DNA from: Hymenobacter volaticus
GTDB taxonomy: Bacteria > Bacteroidota > Bacteroidia > Cytophagales > Hymenobacteraceae
Assembly: GCF_022921055.1 (NCBI RefSeq)
Contig: NZ_CP095061.1
Span: 3,883,501 to 3,947,500 of the forward strand
Length of the DNA stretch: 64,000 nucleotides
Direction of reading: 5' to 3'
Part shown: piece after piece, positions 25,975-36,256 of the stretch
Layout of the letters: each line of letters opens with the position of its first letter
Numbering within the stretch: the first letter of the stretch is position 1
Made by a program: the position numbers and the translations under genes
Notes under the pieces: model-generated
Told to the model about the DNA's origin: nothing
The model's input: only the letters and a program-made list of their open reading frames with translations
The model's database searches: none

Positions 25975-28044
25975 ATGTATAGCCGCCTCTTTGTTGCCTT
26001 ATTTTTGTTATGGCGTGCTTCAATGCCTTTGTCGGCACAGAACGCGCCGGCATCCCGCAACCTGCTCCCCGTGCCAACTTCAGTGCGGTGGGGAGCCGGC
26101 AGCTTAAGTTGGAAAACGTATCTGCGCCCACGGGTGCAGGGCCCGGCTGATACCGCTACCGCCGCCGCCGTGGTGCGCACCTTGTTTCGACTGCACCGCG
26201 ACGGCAGTGCGTGGCCAGTAGGCACTAATGTGGTGCCCTTTCAAATTCGGTATGGCAAAGTAGGCCGACCAGAAGCTTTTGATGAGGAACGATATAGCCT
26301 GCGCGTAACACCAATGGGCATCACGATTGATGCCCCAACTAGCTTGGGCGTGCTGCGGGCATTAGCAACGCTCGAGCAACTTCCTCAGACTGCTGGGCAC
26401 CACAGTGAACTACCCGAAGTTGATATCCAAGATCAACCCCGCTTTCCGTGGCGAGGACTGCTCATTGACGCCTCGCGGCACTTTATGCCGGTGTCACTTA
26501 TCAAGCGCAATTTAGATGCTATGGCTGCCGTAAAGCTGAATGTGCTACACTGGCACCTTTCCGACGACCAAGGGTTTCGGGTGGAAAGCAGGGTGCTACC
26601 GCGTTTGCATGAAATCAGTGGCCAATATTACACGCAGGCGCAAGTGCGAGAGGTGCTGGCTTACGCGGCTGCCCGTGGTATCCGAGTGTTACCAGAATTC
26701 GACGTACCAAGCCACACCATCGCCTGGAATGCGGCCTACCCACAATTAGCATCCAACGACTCCGTGTACACTGTGTATCAGAGTTGGCGGACGGCCAACG
26801 TGGCCATGGACCCAACGAAAGAAAGCACTTACGCCTTGCTCGACACTCTTTTCAGGGAGATGACAGCCTTGTTTCCCGACCCGTATTTTCACATAGGGGG
26901 CGACGAAAACGACGGCCGACAGTGGCGGCGCAGCCCACGCATCATGGAGTATGCCAAAGCCAACGGCATGCTAAAGGCCGATGGCAAAACGCTGGACAAG
27001 CACAAATTGCAAACCTACTTCAACCGCCGGGTGCTGGCCATCGTCACGAACTACAACAAGAAGATGGTTGGCTGGGACGAAATCTTAGGCCCTGGCTTGC
27101 CTCAGAATGCGGTCATTCAAAGCTGGCGTGGCAAAAAAGGACTTAACGATGCTGCTCTAGCGGGGCACAGCGCCATCCTCTCCAATGGCTACTACATCGA
27201 CCTAAACTTTACGGCAGCCACTTACTACGCCAATGACCCACTGCCAGCCGATACTCCCTTAACGTCCGAGCAACAAAAGTTGATTCTAGGCGGTGAGGCC
27301 ACTATGTGGGCCGAGTTTGCCGACAGTGTAGTAATGGACTCACGGATTTGGCCGCGCACAGCCGCTGTGGCCGAACGGCTTTGGTCGCCGGCCGTTGCTA
27401 CTCAGGACGTACCAGATATGTACCGTCGTTTAGCGGCTGTTTCCACTCAGCTAGAAAGGCTAGGCTTGCAACATCGCAAGGCGCCGATGCAGCTTCTGTC
27501 GCAGATGGGCGGTCCTACGTATCGGGTGCCCTTGCGCACGTTGGCGGAGGTGCTGGAGCCAGTAAAAGAGTATAAGCGCCATTTTCAGGGCTTCACGTAC
27601 ACCCCCCAGACGCCCCTAAACCGCCTTGTAGATGCCGCACCTGCTGAGTCCGATATAGCTAGGCAGTTCAATGATAAAGTGAGTGTTCTGCTTTCCCGTT
27701 ACGCTCCTGCCAACAAACCTGCGCTCAAAGAGTCCGCCACGAGCGACGCATTAATGGCTGTGCGTGACCAACTTAAACTTTGGGAAACTAACGACACTAA
27801 GCTACAGCCTTTGTTTGCCGCTTCCCCCGCTTTGCTAGAGTACGCGCCGCTTTCAAGTCAGCTCCAACGGCTCGCTGCGTTGGGCTTGGAACGGGTGCAG
27901 CAACTAGAAAGCGGGCAAGCGCCTACTCCTACCTGGCTAGCTGCCGCCCAAAAGCAACTAGACGCTGCCAAGGCGCCCGCTGGGCAAGCTGAATTGGCCG
28001 TACTGCTCGCTATGCGAAAGTTGCTGCAACAAAGCTTGCTCTGA
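25975..28044 (+). CDS. GH20 beta-N-acetylhexosaminidase
   Basis: A 689-residue exported glycoside hydrolase of family 20, which removes terminal N-acetylglucosamine or N-acetylgalactosamine from chitin oligomers, glycans or peptidoglycan-derived sugars by substrate-assisted catalysis. The signal peptide ends LSAQ. An N-terminal GH20b-like domain (to about residue 150) precedes the barrel. FPWRGLLIDASRHF opens the barrel, HWHLSDDQGFR follows, and HIGGDEND carries the catalytic Asp310-Glu311 pair. WPRTAAVAERLW lies near 460-471. The last 180 residues form an extra helical domain. The ATG at 25975 is preferred over TTG 25969. Its stop overlaps the next start codon by one base. Confidence 0.94.
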   Translation: MYSRLFVALFLLWRASMPLSAQNAPASRNLLPVPTSVRWGAGSLSWKTYLRPRVQGPADTATAAAVVRTLFRLHRDGSAWPVGTNVVPFQIRYGKVGRPEAFDEERYSLRVTPMGITIDAPTSLGVLRALATLEQLPQTAGHHSELPEVDIQDQPRFPWRGLLIDASRHFMPVSLIKRNLDAMAAVKLNVLHWHLSDDQGFRVESRVLPRLHEISGQYYTQAQVREVLAYAAARGIRVLPEFDVPSHTIAWNAAYPQLASNDSVYTVYQSWRTANVAMDPTKESTYALLDTLFREMTALFPDPYFHIGGDENDGRQWRRSPRIMEYAKANGMLKADGKTLDKHKLQTYFNRRVLAIVTNYNKKMVGWDEILGPGLPQNAVIQSWRGKKGLNDAALAGHSAILSNGYYIDLNFTAATYYANDPLPADTPLTSEQQKLILGGEATMWAEFADSVVMDSRIWPRTAAVAERLWSPAVATQDVPDMYRRLAAVSTQLERLGLQHRKAPMQLLSQMGGPTYRVPLRTLAEVLEPVKEYKRHFQGFTYTPQTPLNRLVDAAPAESDIARQFNDKVSVLLSRYAPANKPALKESATSDALMAVRDQLKLWETNDTKLQPLFAASPALLEYAPLSSQLQRLAALGLERVQQLESGQAPTPTWLAAAQKQLDAAKAPAGQAELAVLLAMRKLLQQSLL

Positions 28045-28451
28045 TGCGCCGACAGCACGTTTTCTTGGTGCTCGACTTGCTATTCGGTGAGAAGGTTATT
28101 GCCTTGTCAGTTGATCATCCGGTGTGGATTGTTGATAGCCTGCTCAACACGCCCGTAGTTCACCAGTTATGGCACCAAAGTAAGCGAGATAAGCAGAGCC
28201 ACCTGTCGCTGACTCTCTTCAGTCAGATGGAAGGAACTGCTATTGAGCAACGGTTGTGCGACCTTCTTTTGACTATTGACGAGCATCACGGAGAAGCCAG
28301 TTTCTGTCGTGAAGAAGCATATACGCGCTTAACCGTGCTGGGGCTAGAGCTAACTCACGCATTAGCGGAAGAACTACTATGTAGCGACTTCCGGGTATAT
28401 GAGGTATTACTTACTGGCTTCTCAGTGGAAACAACTGCCTCGAGTTCCTAA
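28044..28451 (+). CDS. Uncharacterised small protein coupled to the hexosaminidase gene
   Basis: A 135-residue protein I do not recognise. No signal peptide or membrane helix; the sequence is mostly helical with many Leu, Glu and His residues (IEQRLCDLLLTIDEHHGEAS, LELTHALAEELL). Its ATG overlaps the TGA of the GH20 gene (TGATG), so the two are probably translated in a coupled way. Its stop overlaps the end of the convergent outer-membrane-protein gene by four bases. The function is unknown; the tight coupling is the main reason to accept it as real. Confidence 0.55.
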   Translation: MRRQHVFLVLDLLFGEKVIALSVDHPVWIVDSLLNTPVVHQLWHQSKRDKQSHLSLTLFSQMEGTAIEQRLCDLLLTIDEHHGEASFCREEAYTRLTVLGLELTHALAEELLCSDFRVYEVLLTGFSVETTASSS

Positions 28452-31400
28452 AACAGCACCGACACTTGCATTCGGCCAGTATGCACCACATTAAGGCCGT
28501 TGGCTTTGCGGCCATCATAAGCCAAATTTATGTTCAAGCCGTTGCTGAGGCGTTGTTCCACGTTCAGATTCCAGGTAAAGTTGCTACCTGGACGCAGGGC
28601 GTTCAGGATTTCTAAGCCCACTACCGAATTAGGGTCGCCTGCGAAATCAATCCCCACATAACGCGTGCTGGCTGTAATTGTGCGTTTGCTTACTTGACTA
28701 ACGCGGACCTCAACACCGAGTTCATCAAAAACTCCACGAGCTTTAGTAATCGTGTCGATGGGGGCAGTGTTGTTCTTACTGGTTCGCAGATAAGTACCGG
28801 TGAAGCGCAGTGTACCGTTGGGCTGGTAGCTGATTTCGGGGGCGGCTTCGTAGATGAGCAGTCGGAAGTTGCGGCTGTCGAGGTAGTTGGAAGTGCTTTG
28901 GCGAATAGTGCGGGAGGTATTTAGGCGTCCCGTGAACGATTGTGCTAAGGTCCGACGCAACAACAGACTTTGGGCGGCGAGGTTGCGGATGTCGGAACCC
29001 TGCGAAAGAAGCACTTTCTGCTGAGTTTGCTGCACGCTCAGCTCAGCCCCGAAAATAGGATTCGATCGGTTGAAATACAGCGTGTTGCGTAGCAGCTTGT
29101 TCAAGGAAAGTAGCAGCGTGTCTTCCGTTTGAAAAGCAAACGGGTTCAGCCGCGTCGATAAGCTCTTGTCAATCGTGCGCCGATCCAGCGTGACAGTGCT
29201 GATGGTGGAAAAGCGGGAAAGCAATTGACGCCAGCCGCCTCCATCGCGCCACGTACGAGGGGCGGCAGTAGTCAGGCGGTAGCTGAACCGGTTGGTGAAA
29301 GCAATAATGTAGTCGTCGGTGGGCAAATACACTTTAATGTGCGTCCGGTACACAGCATCGGGCGTTTGCGCTTCCAAAAATTCGTCTCGGTCTTCGCGGC
29401 CGTTGAGGGGAGCCGTGTCGCCGCCATAGTAATGGGTACCTTGGCCGTTGGGTACGGGCAAAAACGTGTAGTCGCGCCGCAGTTCGCGACCCGTCGCTAC
29501 CGAGTAGCTCAGCTCCGACCGTATCTGGTTTTGTAGCAAGCTGGCGTTCCAATCGATTTTGGTGAGTACCGTGCGCTGGCGAGCACTATCGCGGGCAGCT
29601 AGGTCGCGGTAGGTGGCTAGCACGGCCAAATCCTGGCTTTTGCCGAGGCGGGTGGCCATCGTTCCCTGCCAAGTTTGAGCGACACCTCGGCGTTGCAACT
29701 CACTCTGGTTGGTGTTGGGCGTTTGGTCGCGGCGGTAGGTATAATCAGCACGGAAACGGGTTTTGGCGGAATCCTGGCTCTGGATGAACACGTTGTGCTC
29801 GTCGAAGTAATTGGCCGACGACAGTAAAACGGAATCGCCAGAGGGGGCGGCCACGCGGTTCTTATCGAAGCGGTAAGCGTAGCCGGGTATTATGGGGCCT
29901 CGCACGTAGCGCGCCGCCGCTTCGCCCCGCGCCCACTCCGACTTACTGGTACCCGCCTTAGAATTCAGCAGAAACAAACTTCCCCGCAATTGTACGCCAC
30001 CTATCTGCCGGGCCGCATCCAACCAGTGTTGCAAACCATCGGCCTCGCCCGAGCGGAAACGGCGGCTCAGGCGGTAGTTAACGGCGTTATCAGCATCTTT
30101 GGTGACGCCTACTGCAAAATTCAGGATGTTATCGGCCCGAGCTTCGCGGCGCGTGGCATTGCCTTGCACGGTGCTGGTCGTGCTCCAGTTGCGGTCAAAC
30201 TCGATGTCGCGGTACCGGTCAATTGGCGCAAATTCAGGGCTGGTGTACTCGTAGTCGAGGGCGCTACGAAAGCGGTAGTCTTTCAAAAAGCCTAAGCCAG
30301 GTAGTTTACGGTCTTGTACCACGTAGCCTACCCGCATGGCGTGCCCTTTATCAGACTCCGGCGAAAACCGGTTCAGGTCCAACTCCGACGAAGCTAGGTC
30401 CACAAATACCGTTGAGTTAGCATCCACCTGATAGCTCGCGCCAGCCGAAATAACCTGCTTTTGCAGGGGCGCGGGCAGCAACCGAATCGGCTGATAATTG
30501 CCGAGTTTCGGCCCCACATACTCGTACACCCGACCATTGACGCTGGCGTTGGCCACACTCAAACGATAATCGCCGTTGCCCTGGCCTACGTCAGTAAAGC
30601 GTACATCGTAAGCTTCCTGCAGCGAGTCCGTCAGATACGTATATACCTCCACTGACTGGCTGCCTACTAGCCGCACGTCGCGGGTGTATTGCACCACCTG
30701 CCGGTTGTATTCTCCTTTTTTGCCGCCCGCTACAGTGGCTTGGGGCACATTTTCGCTCAAGTTGCGCAGGGCTACTCTGTCAAGGCTGTCGAGTACTAAG
30801 TTCGGTGAGTTGTCGGGGTTATCTGCTTCGCGGTAGAAGTTGCCGTGCAACGCTAGCCGGCCCAATTGCTGGTAATGGCTGGCGGAGTAGAGCGAGCGGG
30901 CGTAGTTGAAGTCGGAGTACTCGAAGTCAATCTTAATGCGCGAATTGCTGGTAATGAGGTGCTGCGGCGAAAACGTGACTTCTGCTTGATTGTAGTCGAT
31001 GACGTAGTCGTTGTCGAAGCCTCGCGTCATCAGCCGACCATCGAGGTATACCCGCTCGGAGTTGGCTAGCACAATGATAAATTGCTCGCCATTGGGCCCA
31101 CGTAACCGGTACGGACCTTGCACGTTCTCGATGGGAGCTACATCGATGCTGGCGAATTTGCCCTTGGCCACCCCGCCCGCCACCGTAGTGGAGGACCGAA
31201 TCGGGCCGTGCCGCCCTTGCTCCACCGTGCTAGCCGTGCCTGATACTACCCCGGCCGGCTCAGTACCAGGGGGCAAAACCTGGCCGGGTGCAGTAGGCAG
31301 TATGCTGCTCGGGGCAGCAGTGGGGCTCATAGCTGGCGTTTGCCCGCCGTTGGTAATAGTGGTAGTGGAATACGTACCCGGATTGATGCCTGGGTAATTG

Positions 31401-32248
31401 GGCAGCGGCGTTAACTGGGGCGTGCTAAAGCCACTTAATCCCACGCCGGGCTGTCCCATATTCACTTCTAGAGCAGCGCCCTGTACGTTTTTATAGAAGC
31501 GCAGGAAGTAATCAGGCTTGTTGCGCAGCACTACGTCGCCGGCGGTCAGGTTCCAGCGCTGGCTGGTAAGCGTGATGTAGATTCGGTCGAATTCCTGGAG
31601 TTGCTGAGTATTGCCTTCGGGCTGAAATGGAACGCTTTGGTCACTGATGGCCGCCGTCAGGTTGATATTGTCGGTGAGTTTGCCTTCAAGCTGCAAGTTG
31701 AGCGAGGAGTTGACAAACACGTTCTGAGAGTTGCCAAAACTAATGCCGCGGGCCAAATTGCCGGTTTTGTTGATGCCCGGCGTGCTCAGAATTTGCTCTT
31801 TCACCGTAAAGTCCTGCGCGCCCAAGTTGCGCCGCGGAAAGTCTGCACTGTCGAGCAAACCTCGTGGACGCCGAAACTGGGGTGCCGCTAGTCGCAACGG
31901 CAGCACCCGATAACATACTAGCACCGAATCCAGGCCCGGCAGCACAAGATCAGGTTCGCCCGGGTCTGGGGCGGGTACGCGGCGGGGCTGACTGTAGCGG
32001 TACCGGTCGGTGCGGGCGTCATAGGCCACAGCGCGCCCGTTGATGCTGACTGAGGTAGGCACCACAGTTAGCGTATCGGACAAAGTGAATTCGGTGAAAT
32101 CTTGATCGGAAGCGAGGCGCACCCACACGCACCGGCGCGTGTTGGGTGGTAGTTCGGGCCGCTGCTGAGCCCAGGCGGCGGCCGTGCCACACATACAAGT
32201 CAGCAGCAGCCAAAAGCGCAGAAAGCGGGGCGTAAAACTGCTGATCAT
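28448..32248 (-). CDS. Very large outer-membrane-type protein
   Basis: A 1266-residue exported protein. The signal peptide ends AAWAQQ. A beta-rich N-terminal region with VKEQILSTPGINKTGNLARG precedes a segment rich in alternating residues (NVFVNSSLNLQLEGKLTDNI, LTAAISDQS). A low-complexity Pro/Thr/Gly stretch lies near 290-345. The YVIDYNQAEVTFSPQHLITS segment near 430 is like that seen in SprA-type Bacteroidota outer-membrane proteins. The C-terminal 700 residues alternate charged and aromatic residues, as in a large beta-barrel, and end with the aromatic VSVLF. The ATG at 32248 is chosen because the promoter start site would fall just upstream. The exact family is not recognised; SprA itself is about twice as long. 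Confidence 0.7.
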   Translation of the reverse strand: MISSFTPRFLRFWLLLTCMCGTAAAWAQQRPELPPNTRRCVWVRLASDQDFTEFTLSDTLTVVPTSVSINGRAVAYDARTDRYRYSQPRRVPAPDPGEPDLVLPGLDSVLVCYRVLPLRLAAPQFRRPRGLLDSADFPRRNLGAQDFTVKEQILSTPGINKTGNLARGISFGNSQNVFVNSSLNLQLEGKLTDNINLTAAISDQSVPFQPEGNTQQLQEFDRIYITLTSQRWNLTAGDVVLRNKPDYFLRFYKNVQGAALEVNMGQPGVGLSGFSTPQLTPLPNYPGINPGTYSTTTITNGGQTPAMSPTAAPSSILPTAPGQVLPPGTEPAGVVSGTASTVEQGRHGPIRSSTTVAGGVAKGKFASIDVAPIENVQGPYRLRGPNGEQFIIVLANSERVYLDGRLMTRGFDNDYVIDYNQAEVTFSPQHLITSNSRIKIDFEYSDFNYARSLYSASHYQQLGRLALHGNFYREADNPDNSPNLVLDSLDRVALRNLSENVPQATVAGGKKGEYNRQVVQYTRDVRLVGSQSVEVYTYLTDSLQEAYDVRFTDVGQGNGDYRLSVANASVNGRVYEYVGPKLGNYQPIRLLPAPLQKQVISAGASYQVDANSTVFVDLASSELDLNRFSPESDKGHAMRVGYVVQDRKLPGLGFLKDYRFRSALDYEYTSPEFAPIDRYRDIEFDRNWSTTSTVQGNATRREARADNILNFAVGVTKDADNAVNYRLSRRFRSGEADGLQHWLDAARQIGGVQLRGSLFLLNSKAGTSKSEWARGEAAARYVRGPIIPGYAYRFDKNRVAAPSGDSVLLSSANYFDEHNVFIQSQDSAKTRFRADYTYRRDQTPNTNQSELQRRGVAQTWQGTMATRLGKSQDLAVLATYRDLAARDSARQRTVLTKIDWNASLLQNQIRSELSYSVATGRELRRDYTFLPVPNGQGTHYYGGDTAPLNGREDRDEFLEAQTPDAVYRTHIKVYLPTDDYIIAFTNRFSYRLTTAAPRTWRDGGGWRQLLSRFSTISTVTLDRRTIDKSLSTRLNPFAFQTEDTLLLSLNKLLRNTLYFNRSNPIFGAELSVQQTQQKVLLSQGSDIRNLAAQSLLLRRTLAQSFTGRLNTSRTIRQSTSNYLDSRNFRLLIYEAAPEISYQPNGTLRFTGTYLRTSKNNTAPIDTITKARGVFDELGVEVRVSQVSKRTITASTRYVGIDFAGDPNSVVGLEILNALRPGSNFTWNLNVEQRLSNGLNINLAYDGRKANGLNVVHTGRMQVSVLF

Positions 32249-32264
32249 CGAAGGCAATTAAATA

Positions 32265-32293
32265 CAAAGGTAAGCAGGCTCAACAACGTACAA
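32265..32293 (-). promoter_or_regulatory. Candidate Bacteroidota promoter for the large outer-membrane gene
   Basis: On the minus strand TACCTTTG (32272-32265) fits the TAnnTTTG -7 box, with TTG (32293-32291) 18 bases upstream as the -33 box. Transcription would start near 32258, ten bases before the ATG at 32248, which argues against the earlier TTG start at 32257. Confidence 0.5.
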
Positions 32294-32464
32294 GGACACC
32301 ATATTCGTGCCGAGCTTCGTTACCAGTTGTTCCTATCTAATCTCACACTCAGTTACTTCACAAGCTCAGCAGGCCAAATTTTATAGCCGCTAGCAGATAT
32401 ACTTTACAATATTTTTATTGCTTTCCGTAGCTAGTTATCTCTTCGGAACTCATTCTCAGTTTCC

Positions 32465-35400
32465 TTAGCCGGCCAACGGCAGCTCTATATAGAAAACGGT
32501 ACCGCTGCCTTCCTGCGTTTCGAACCAGATGCTGCCGCCAGCACTTTCAATACCGCGCTTCACCACTGCTAACCCAATACCGGAACCAGTCTCTTTTGTA
32601 GTGAAATTAGGAACGAATATTTTTTCGCGGACAGACTCTGAAATACCGGCTCCGTTGTCTTGAATACCAATACGCACACGGCCCTCTAACTGAATTTGCA
32701 GACACACCTCGATAACTGCCACTCGTTCTTTCGGCACTGCTTGCAGGGCATTGATGAGCAAATTATTGAATGTCCGCACCAGCAAATTCTCGTCGGCAAA
32801 TACCATAACCGGCTCCTCCCCTACTGGCATTATGAGCGTGATGCGGGCATCGGGGCGGCTTCCTTGGTGCAACTCCACGCAACGGCGGACTACCTGCACC
32901 ACATTTAGCCGCGTAGGACGCATAGCGGGCAGGTTGGTAAAGTTGGAAAACGAGGTTGCAATGTCCGTCAGAACATCGATCTGCGTGATAAGCGTTTGAG
33001 AAACCTTGCCTAGCAGCTCGTTGATGTTGGGTCGGTCGTCTTGAATAGCGCGCTGCAAGAACTGCAAGCTCAGCTTCATGGGCGTAAGCGGGTTCTTGAT
33101 TTCATGCGCCACTTGCCGCGCCATTTCACGCCACGCCGCTTCCTTTTCTTGCACGGCCAGTTCCTGCTTGCTTTGTTCTAGCTTTAGCAGCATAGTGTTG
33201 TATTCGCGCACTAGTAGTCCAATTTCGTCGTTGGACTGATAATCCAGCATTTCGTTTTGCCCGGTGAGCGTGGTTTGCTTCAGCTTTTCGGTAAGCAGCT
33301 TAAGCGGATTGGTGAGTACCCGGGAAGCCACGAAAGCTAGCACCAGGAACAGAATAAACATCACCGTGAACGTGTTCAGGATGATGGCAATCAAATCCAC
33401 CAGTTTGTTGTCGAGGTCTTTCTCGGAGTCGAAGAAGGGAATGCCCACGTAGCCTAGCACGGCACTAGCGCGCTCGTCGGCGTCGGCAGCGGCCCGCAGA
33501 GGCAAGTACAGCGTGTTAAACGACAGCGAACCGGCTCGCTCCACCAGCAACACCCGGGGCTTCACTTGCTCTTTCAATCCGGCCACTGCCTGCGGATTCA
33601 TCAGTTCCCCCAGCAGCCCCGACTCGAAAATGATCGGCTGGCTGCTTACCAGCAGGTTACCATGCGAATCGTAGAGGTTGAGGTCGGTTTCAGTAAGCGC
33701 CGACACGTTATCGGCCAAAGCCAGGAGGTCAGCCCGACTAGCCGAATCAGCCAATAGCCGGCTATTTTCGAGCAGGTTGTCTTGCACGGCCCGCCCGCGC
33801 CGCTCGTAGGTGCGCCGCAGGTCGCGCTGATACGAATTCTTCACTTGGCTGATGGTAGCCACGCTTACCACTACCAGAGGCAACATAATTCCAAGGTTCA
33901 GGAAAAGTTGAATCTTAGTGCTGAAATTTGTGCGAAATACATCCAGATATGCCCCCTGACCTAACAAGTAAAACCCGCTGGAGACCAGCACGAAGAAAGC
34001 ATGGAGCAGGAACAGGAATGAGAAGTTGGATAGCCAATCGGCAAAACCATAAGTGGCGGTGGTGACCACTACCGTACGCTGCTGCGTTTCGTCGCGCAAG
34101 GCGAAGTGGTGAAACCGACCTACTACAAGACCGGTCTGGTACAAACGCGGATTCTGATAGAGCTCAGGTGTCAGACGGTTTATATAGTCGTAATCGCCTT
34201 CGCTATATACCAATTGGTCGTTTTCATAGCCAGCATAACTCAAATCAGCTCCTAAACCTGGCTGGAAGAACTTCTGATCAACCAGGAGTTCTGGTACCAC
34301 ACTGTAGGTGGTCAGCTTTTTCAAGGTAAGCTCCAACAGTACAGTAGTGCTGCCTTTCGCAGTAGGAACCGTTATAAAGTCAACGTAACGCCGAGTGCTG
34401 AAAGAATTGCTACCCCGCACCAGAAACAGATTCAGCTGATCGGTGCGAGTAGCAGAGCGCAACAAACGGCTGCGCATCTCAGGCAAGGTTTCGGAATTTG
34501 GCTCCCCTCCTATCGGTTTACCAGCAGGATTGAAAATAGAAACGGCTATTTCATACTTGTCGAAATAGTCGCGCAGGTAATGCTTTACAATTCGCTGGCG
34601 CACCATTTCTGCATTAACAACGGGACCTGGCAGCATAGTGCGCAGTATCATCGTGCGCAAAAGATGGTCGGCTGCCATTTCGTGGCCTCGCTCGTTCAAC
34701 AGAAACTCCCCCTCCAAATCGTTTTCTACAAGCAAGTTGCCGGCCAACGTCTGCTTATTAAGCATAAGCTGCCTATCGAAGTGCTCGAACAAGGCCAACG
34801 CTCCCACGGCCGAGCTGATACTGAGCATCAGAAACAAGAACAGGTAGGTCTGATACGGTATCATAGCCGCCACGCTGCGCAGACTAGTAAGCCGCAAGAA
34901 AAAGAAGAACAGCACTGTAATTCCTAGCAGCACATAATCGACTTGCCCGAGCGCTATTCCTATAGGCAACACTACCAGCGCACTTAAGCCCAGTGATATT
35001 ACCCCAAAACGCCGCGTTTCAATTCGTACAGTAGCCTCAAATAACTGAGCTAACACGTAGAAGCCGGCCAAATAGGCTCCTGTATGCAGCACAATGGCCA
35101 AACACAGCAGTGCCTTGAAGCCTGAAACGGAAATATCCTGCGTGACATCAACAATGATTTGAGAATTGCTGAAGCAATTGGAGTAAAACTCAAACAACAG
35201 TTCTAGCAGCCCAAAAAAGCTGAATACCAGCACTGCTCCCAACATTACCCGCGTATGAACCTGGGTTACCCGCTCAGGCCATTGTCCCACTCTGTACCTC
35301 TGAAACAGCACCAAAGCGTAGCCTGCCGCAACCGTTAGCAGCAAGGCATTGATAAGTAAGTCGCCGAGCGAGGGAGAAAGCCAGGAAGCTGCGTATACCC

Positions 35401-36202
35401 GCGGGTTGAAGAGGGAAAGCTCGATAAAGGAGAAAGGCAAGCCAAAATGCAGTAACATGGCTCGCAGTACTCCCAACGGCACCACCACAATCAACGCTCC
35501 CGCTAGTTCTCGCTGTGCCTGGAAAAGGCGCCTTCCCCATATCACCCAAGCTGCTATGTACAAGCCGAGGCCCAACAACATCAAAGCCAGAGGCAAGTAC
35601 TTAACCGCTACGGGATTTGGCTGCAGGCTTTCCAACGAAAACAGATAGTTGCCTTCATTGGAATACAGCCTCGGCAGGCTAGATCGGCCGCCATCGGCAA
35701 CTAACCGCAGGTTAAGGCCCCGAAATAGTGCCCTCTCAGCTCCTTCGCGCAAATAACGGTTGCTTATACCATAGCTTTCTTCAAGCGGGATGTAGGTAAG
35801 CACCACGTATGGGCCCGCCACGTGCCGTAATGCCAAGTAGTGCCCAAACTGCATAACCACGAGCTTTTCGTGGAAGTCTTGCTGGGCATTTGAACGGTTG
35901 GGGCGAACCGTATGGTCAGACCAATACAAAAGCTGGTTGCCACGAAATATAAAGCAAGGGTAAGTGGTTTGCTCTACTAGATTCTCGAAATTAAGCTTGC
36001 CTGCCTGCACTTGTGCGGCTACGGCTGCAGCTTCCTGCTCGGCATCAGTTTCGGCGTCCATTACCAACCGTTGCAATCGGGCCGCATCGGTGCGCAGCAG
36101 TACGCCGGGTACCTGGCCGTACTTGTTGCCCAGGTAAGCCCCCACAAAACACAGAAGAGCGGCCAGCAACAGAGCCAGCGGCAGTGACCGAAAAAGCTTC
36201 AA
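32465..36202 (-). CDS. Large multi-domain membrane sensor histidine kinase
   Basis: A 1245-residue orphan two-component kinase. A first helix (FRSLPLALLLAALLCFVGAY) and a periplasmic sensor of about 150 residues are followed by six to eight helices at about 190-460, a second periplasmic region, two more helices near 700-750, a third sensor with extended helix, a helix and a HAMP domain (SRVLTNPLKLLTEKLKQT). The HisKA box MARQVAHEIKNPLTP has the phospho-acceptor His near 1033. The ATPase domain has NNLLINALQAV, IGIQDNGAGISE and FTTKETGSGIGL. The start is TTG at 36202; a TTG at 36268 lies inside the upstream terminator. No response regulator gene is adjacent. The signal is unknown. Confidence 0.9.
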   Translation of the reverse strand: MKLFRSLPLALLLAALLCFVGAYLGNKYGQVPGVLLRTDAARLQRLVMDAETDAEQEAAAVAAQVQAGKLNFENLVEQTTYPCFIFRGNQLLYWSDHTVRPNRSNAQQDFHEKLVVMQFGHYLALRHVAGPYVVLTYIPLEESYGISNRYLREGAERALFRGLNLRLVADGGRSSLPRLYSNEGNYLFSLESLQPNPVAVKYLPLALMLLGLGLYIAAWVIWGRRLFQAQRELAGALIVVVPLGVLRAMLLHFGLPFSFIELSLFNPRVYAASWLSPSLGDLLINALLLTVAAGYALVLFQRYRVGQWPERVTQVHTRVMLGAVLVFSFFGLLELLFEFYSNCFSNSQIIVDVTQDISVSGFKALLCLAIVLHTGAYLAGFYVLAQLFEATVRIETRRFGVISLGLSALVVLPIGIALGQVDYVLLGITVLFFFFLRLTSLRSVAAMIPYQTYLFLFLMLSISSAVGALALFEHFDRQLMLNKQTLAGNLLVENDLEGEFLLNERGHEMAADHLLRTMILRTMLPGPVVNAEMVRQRIVKHYLRDYFDKYEIAVSIFNPAGKPIGGEPNSETLPEMRSRLLRSATRTDQLNLFLVRGSNSFSTRRYVDFITVPTAKGSTTVLLELTLKKLTTYSVVPELLVDQKFFQPGLGADLSYAGYENDQLVYSEGDYDYINRLTPELYQNPRLYQTGLVVGRFHHFALRDETQQRTVVVTTATYGFADWLSNFSFLFLLHAFFVLVSSGFYLLGQGAYLDVFRTNFSTKIQLFLNLGIMLPLVVVSVATISQVKNSYQRDLRRTYERRGRAVQDNLLENSRLLADSASRADLLALADNVSALTETDLNLYDSHGNLLVSSQPIIFESGLLGELMNPQAVAGLKEQVKPRVLLVERAGSLSFNTLYLPLRAAADADERASAVLGYVGIPFFDSEKDLDNKLVDLIAIILNTFTVMFILFLVLAFVASRVLTNPLKLLTEKLKQTTLTGQNEMLDYQSNDEIGLLVREYNTMLLKLEQSKQELAVQEKEAAWREMARQVAHEIKNPLTPMKLSLQFLQRAIQDDRPNINELLGKVSQTLITQIDVLTDIATSFSNFTNLPAMRPTRLNVVQVVRRCVELHQGSRPDARITLIMPVGEEPVMVFADENLLVRTFNNLLINALQAVPKERVAVIEVCLQIQLEGRVRIGIQDNGAGISESVREKIFVPNFTTKETGSGIGLAVVKRGIESAGGSIWFETQEGSGTVFYIELPLAG

Positions 36203-36256
36203 AAGAAAGGGACTAAGGCAATAGCGCGTTGCACCACACAAACTGGCACCTAACAA

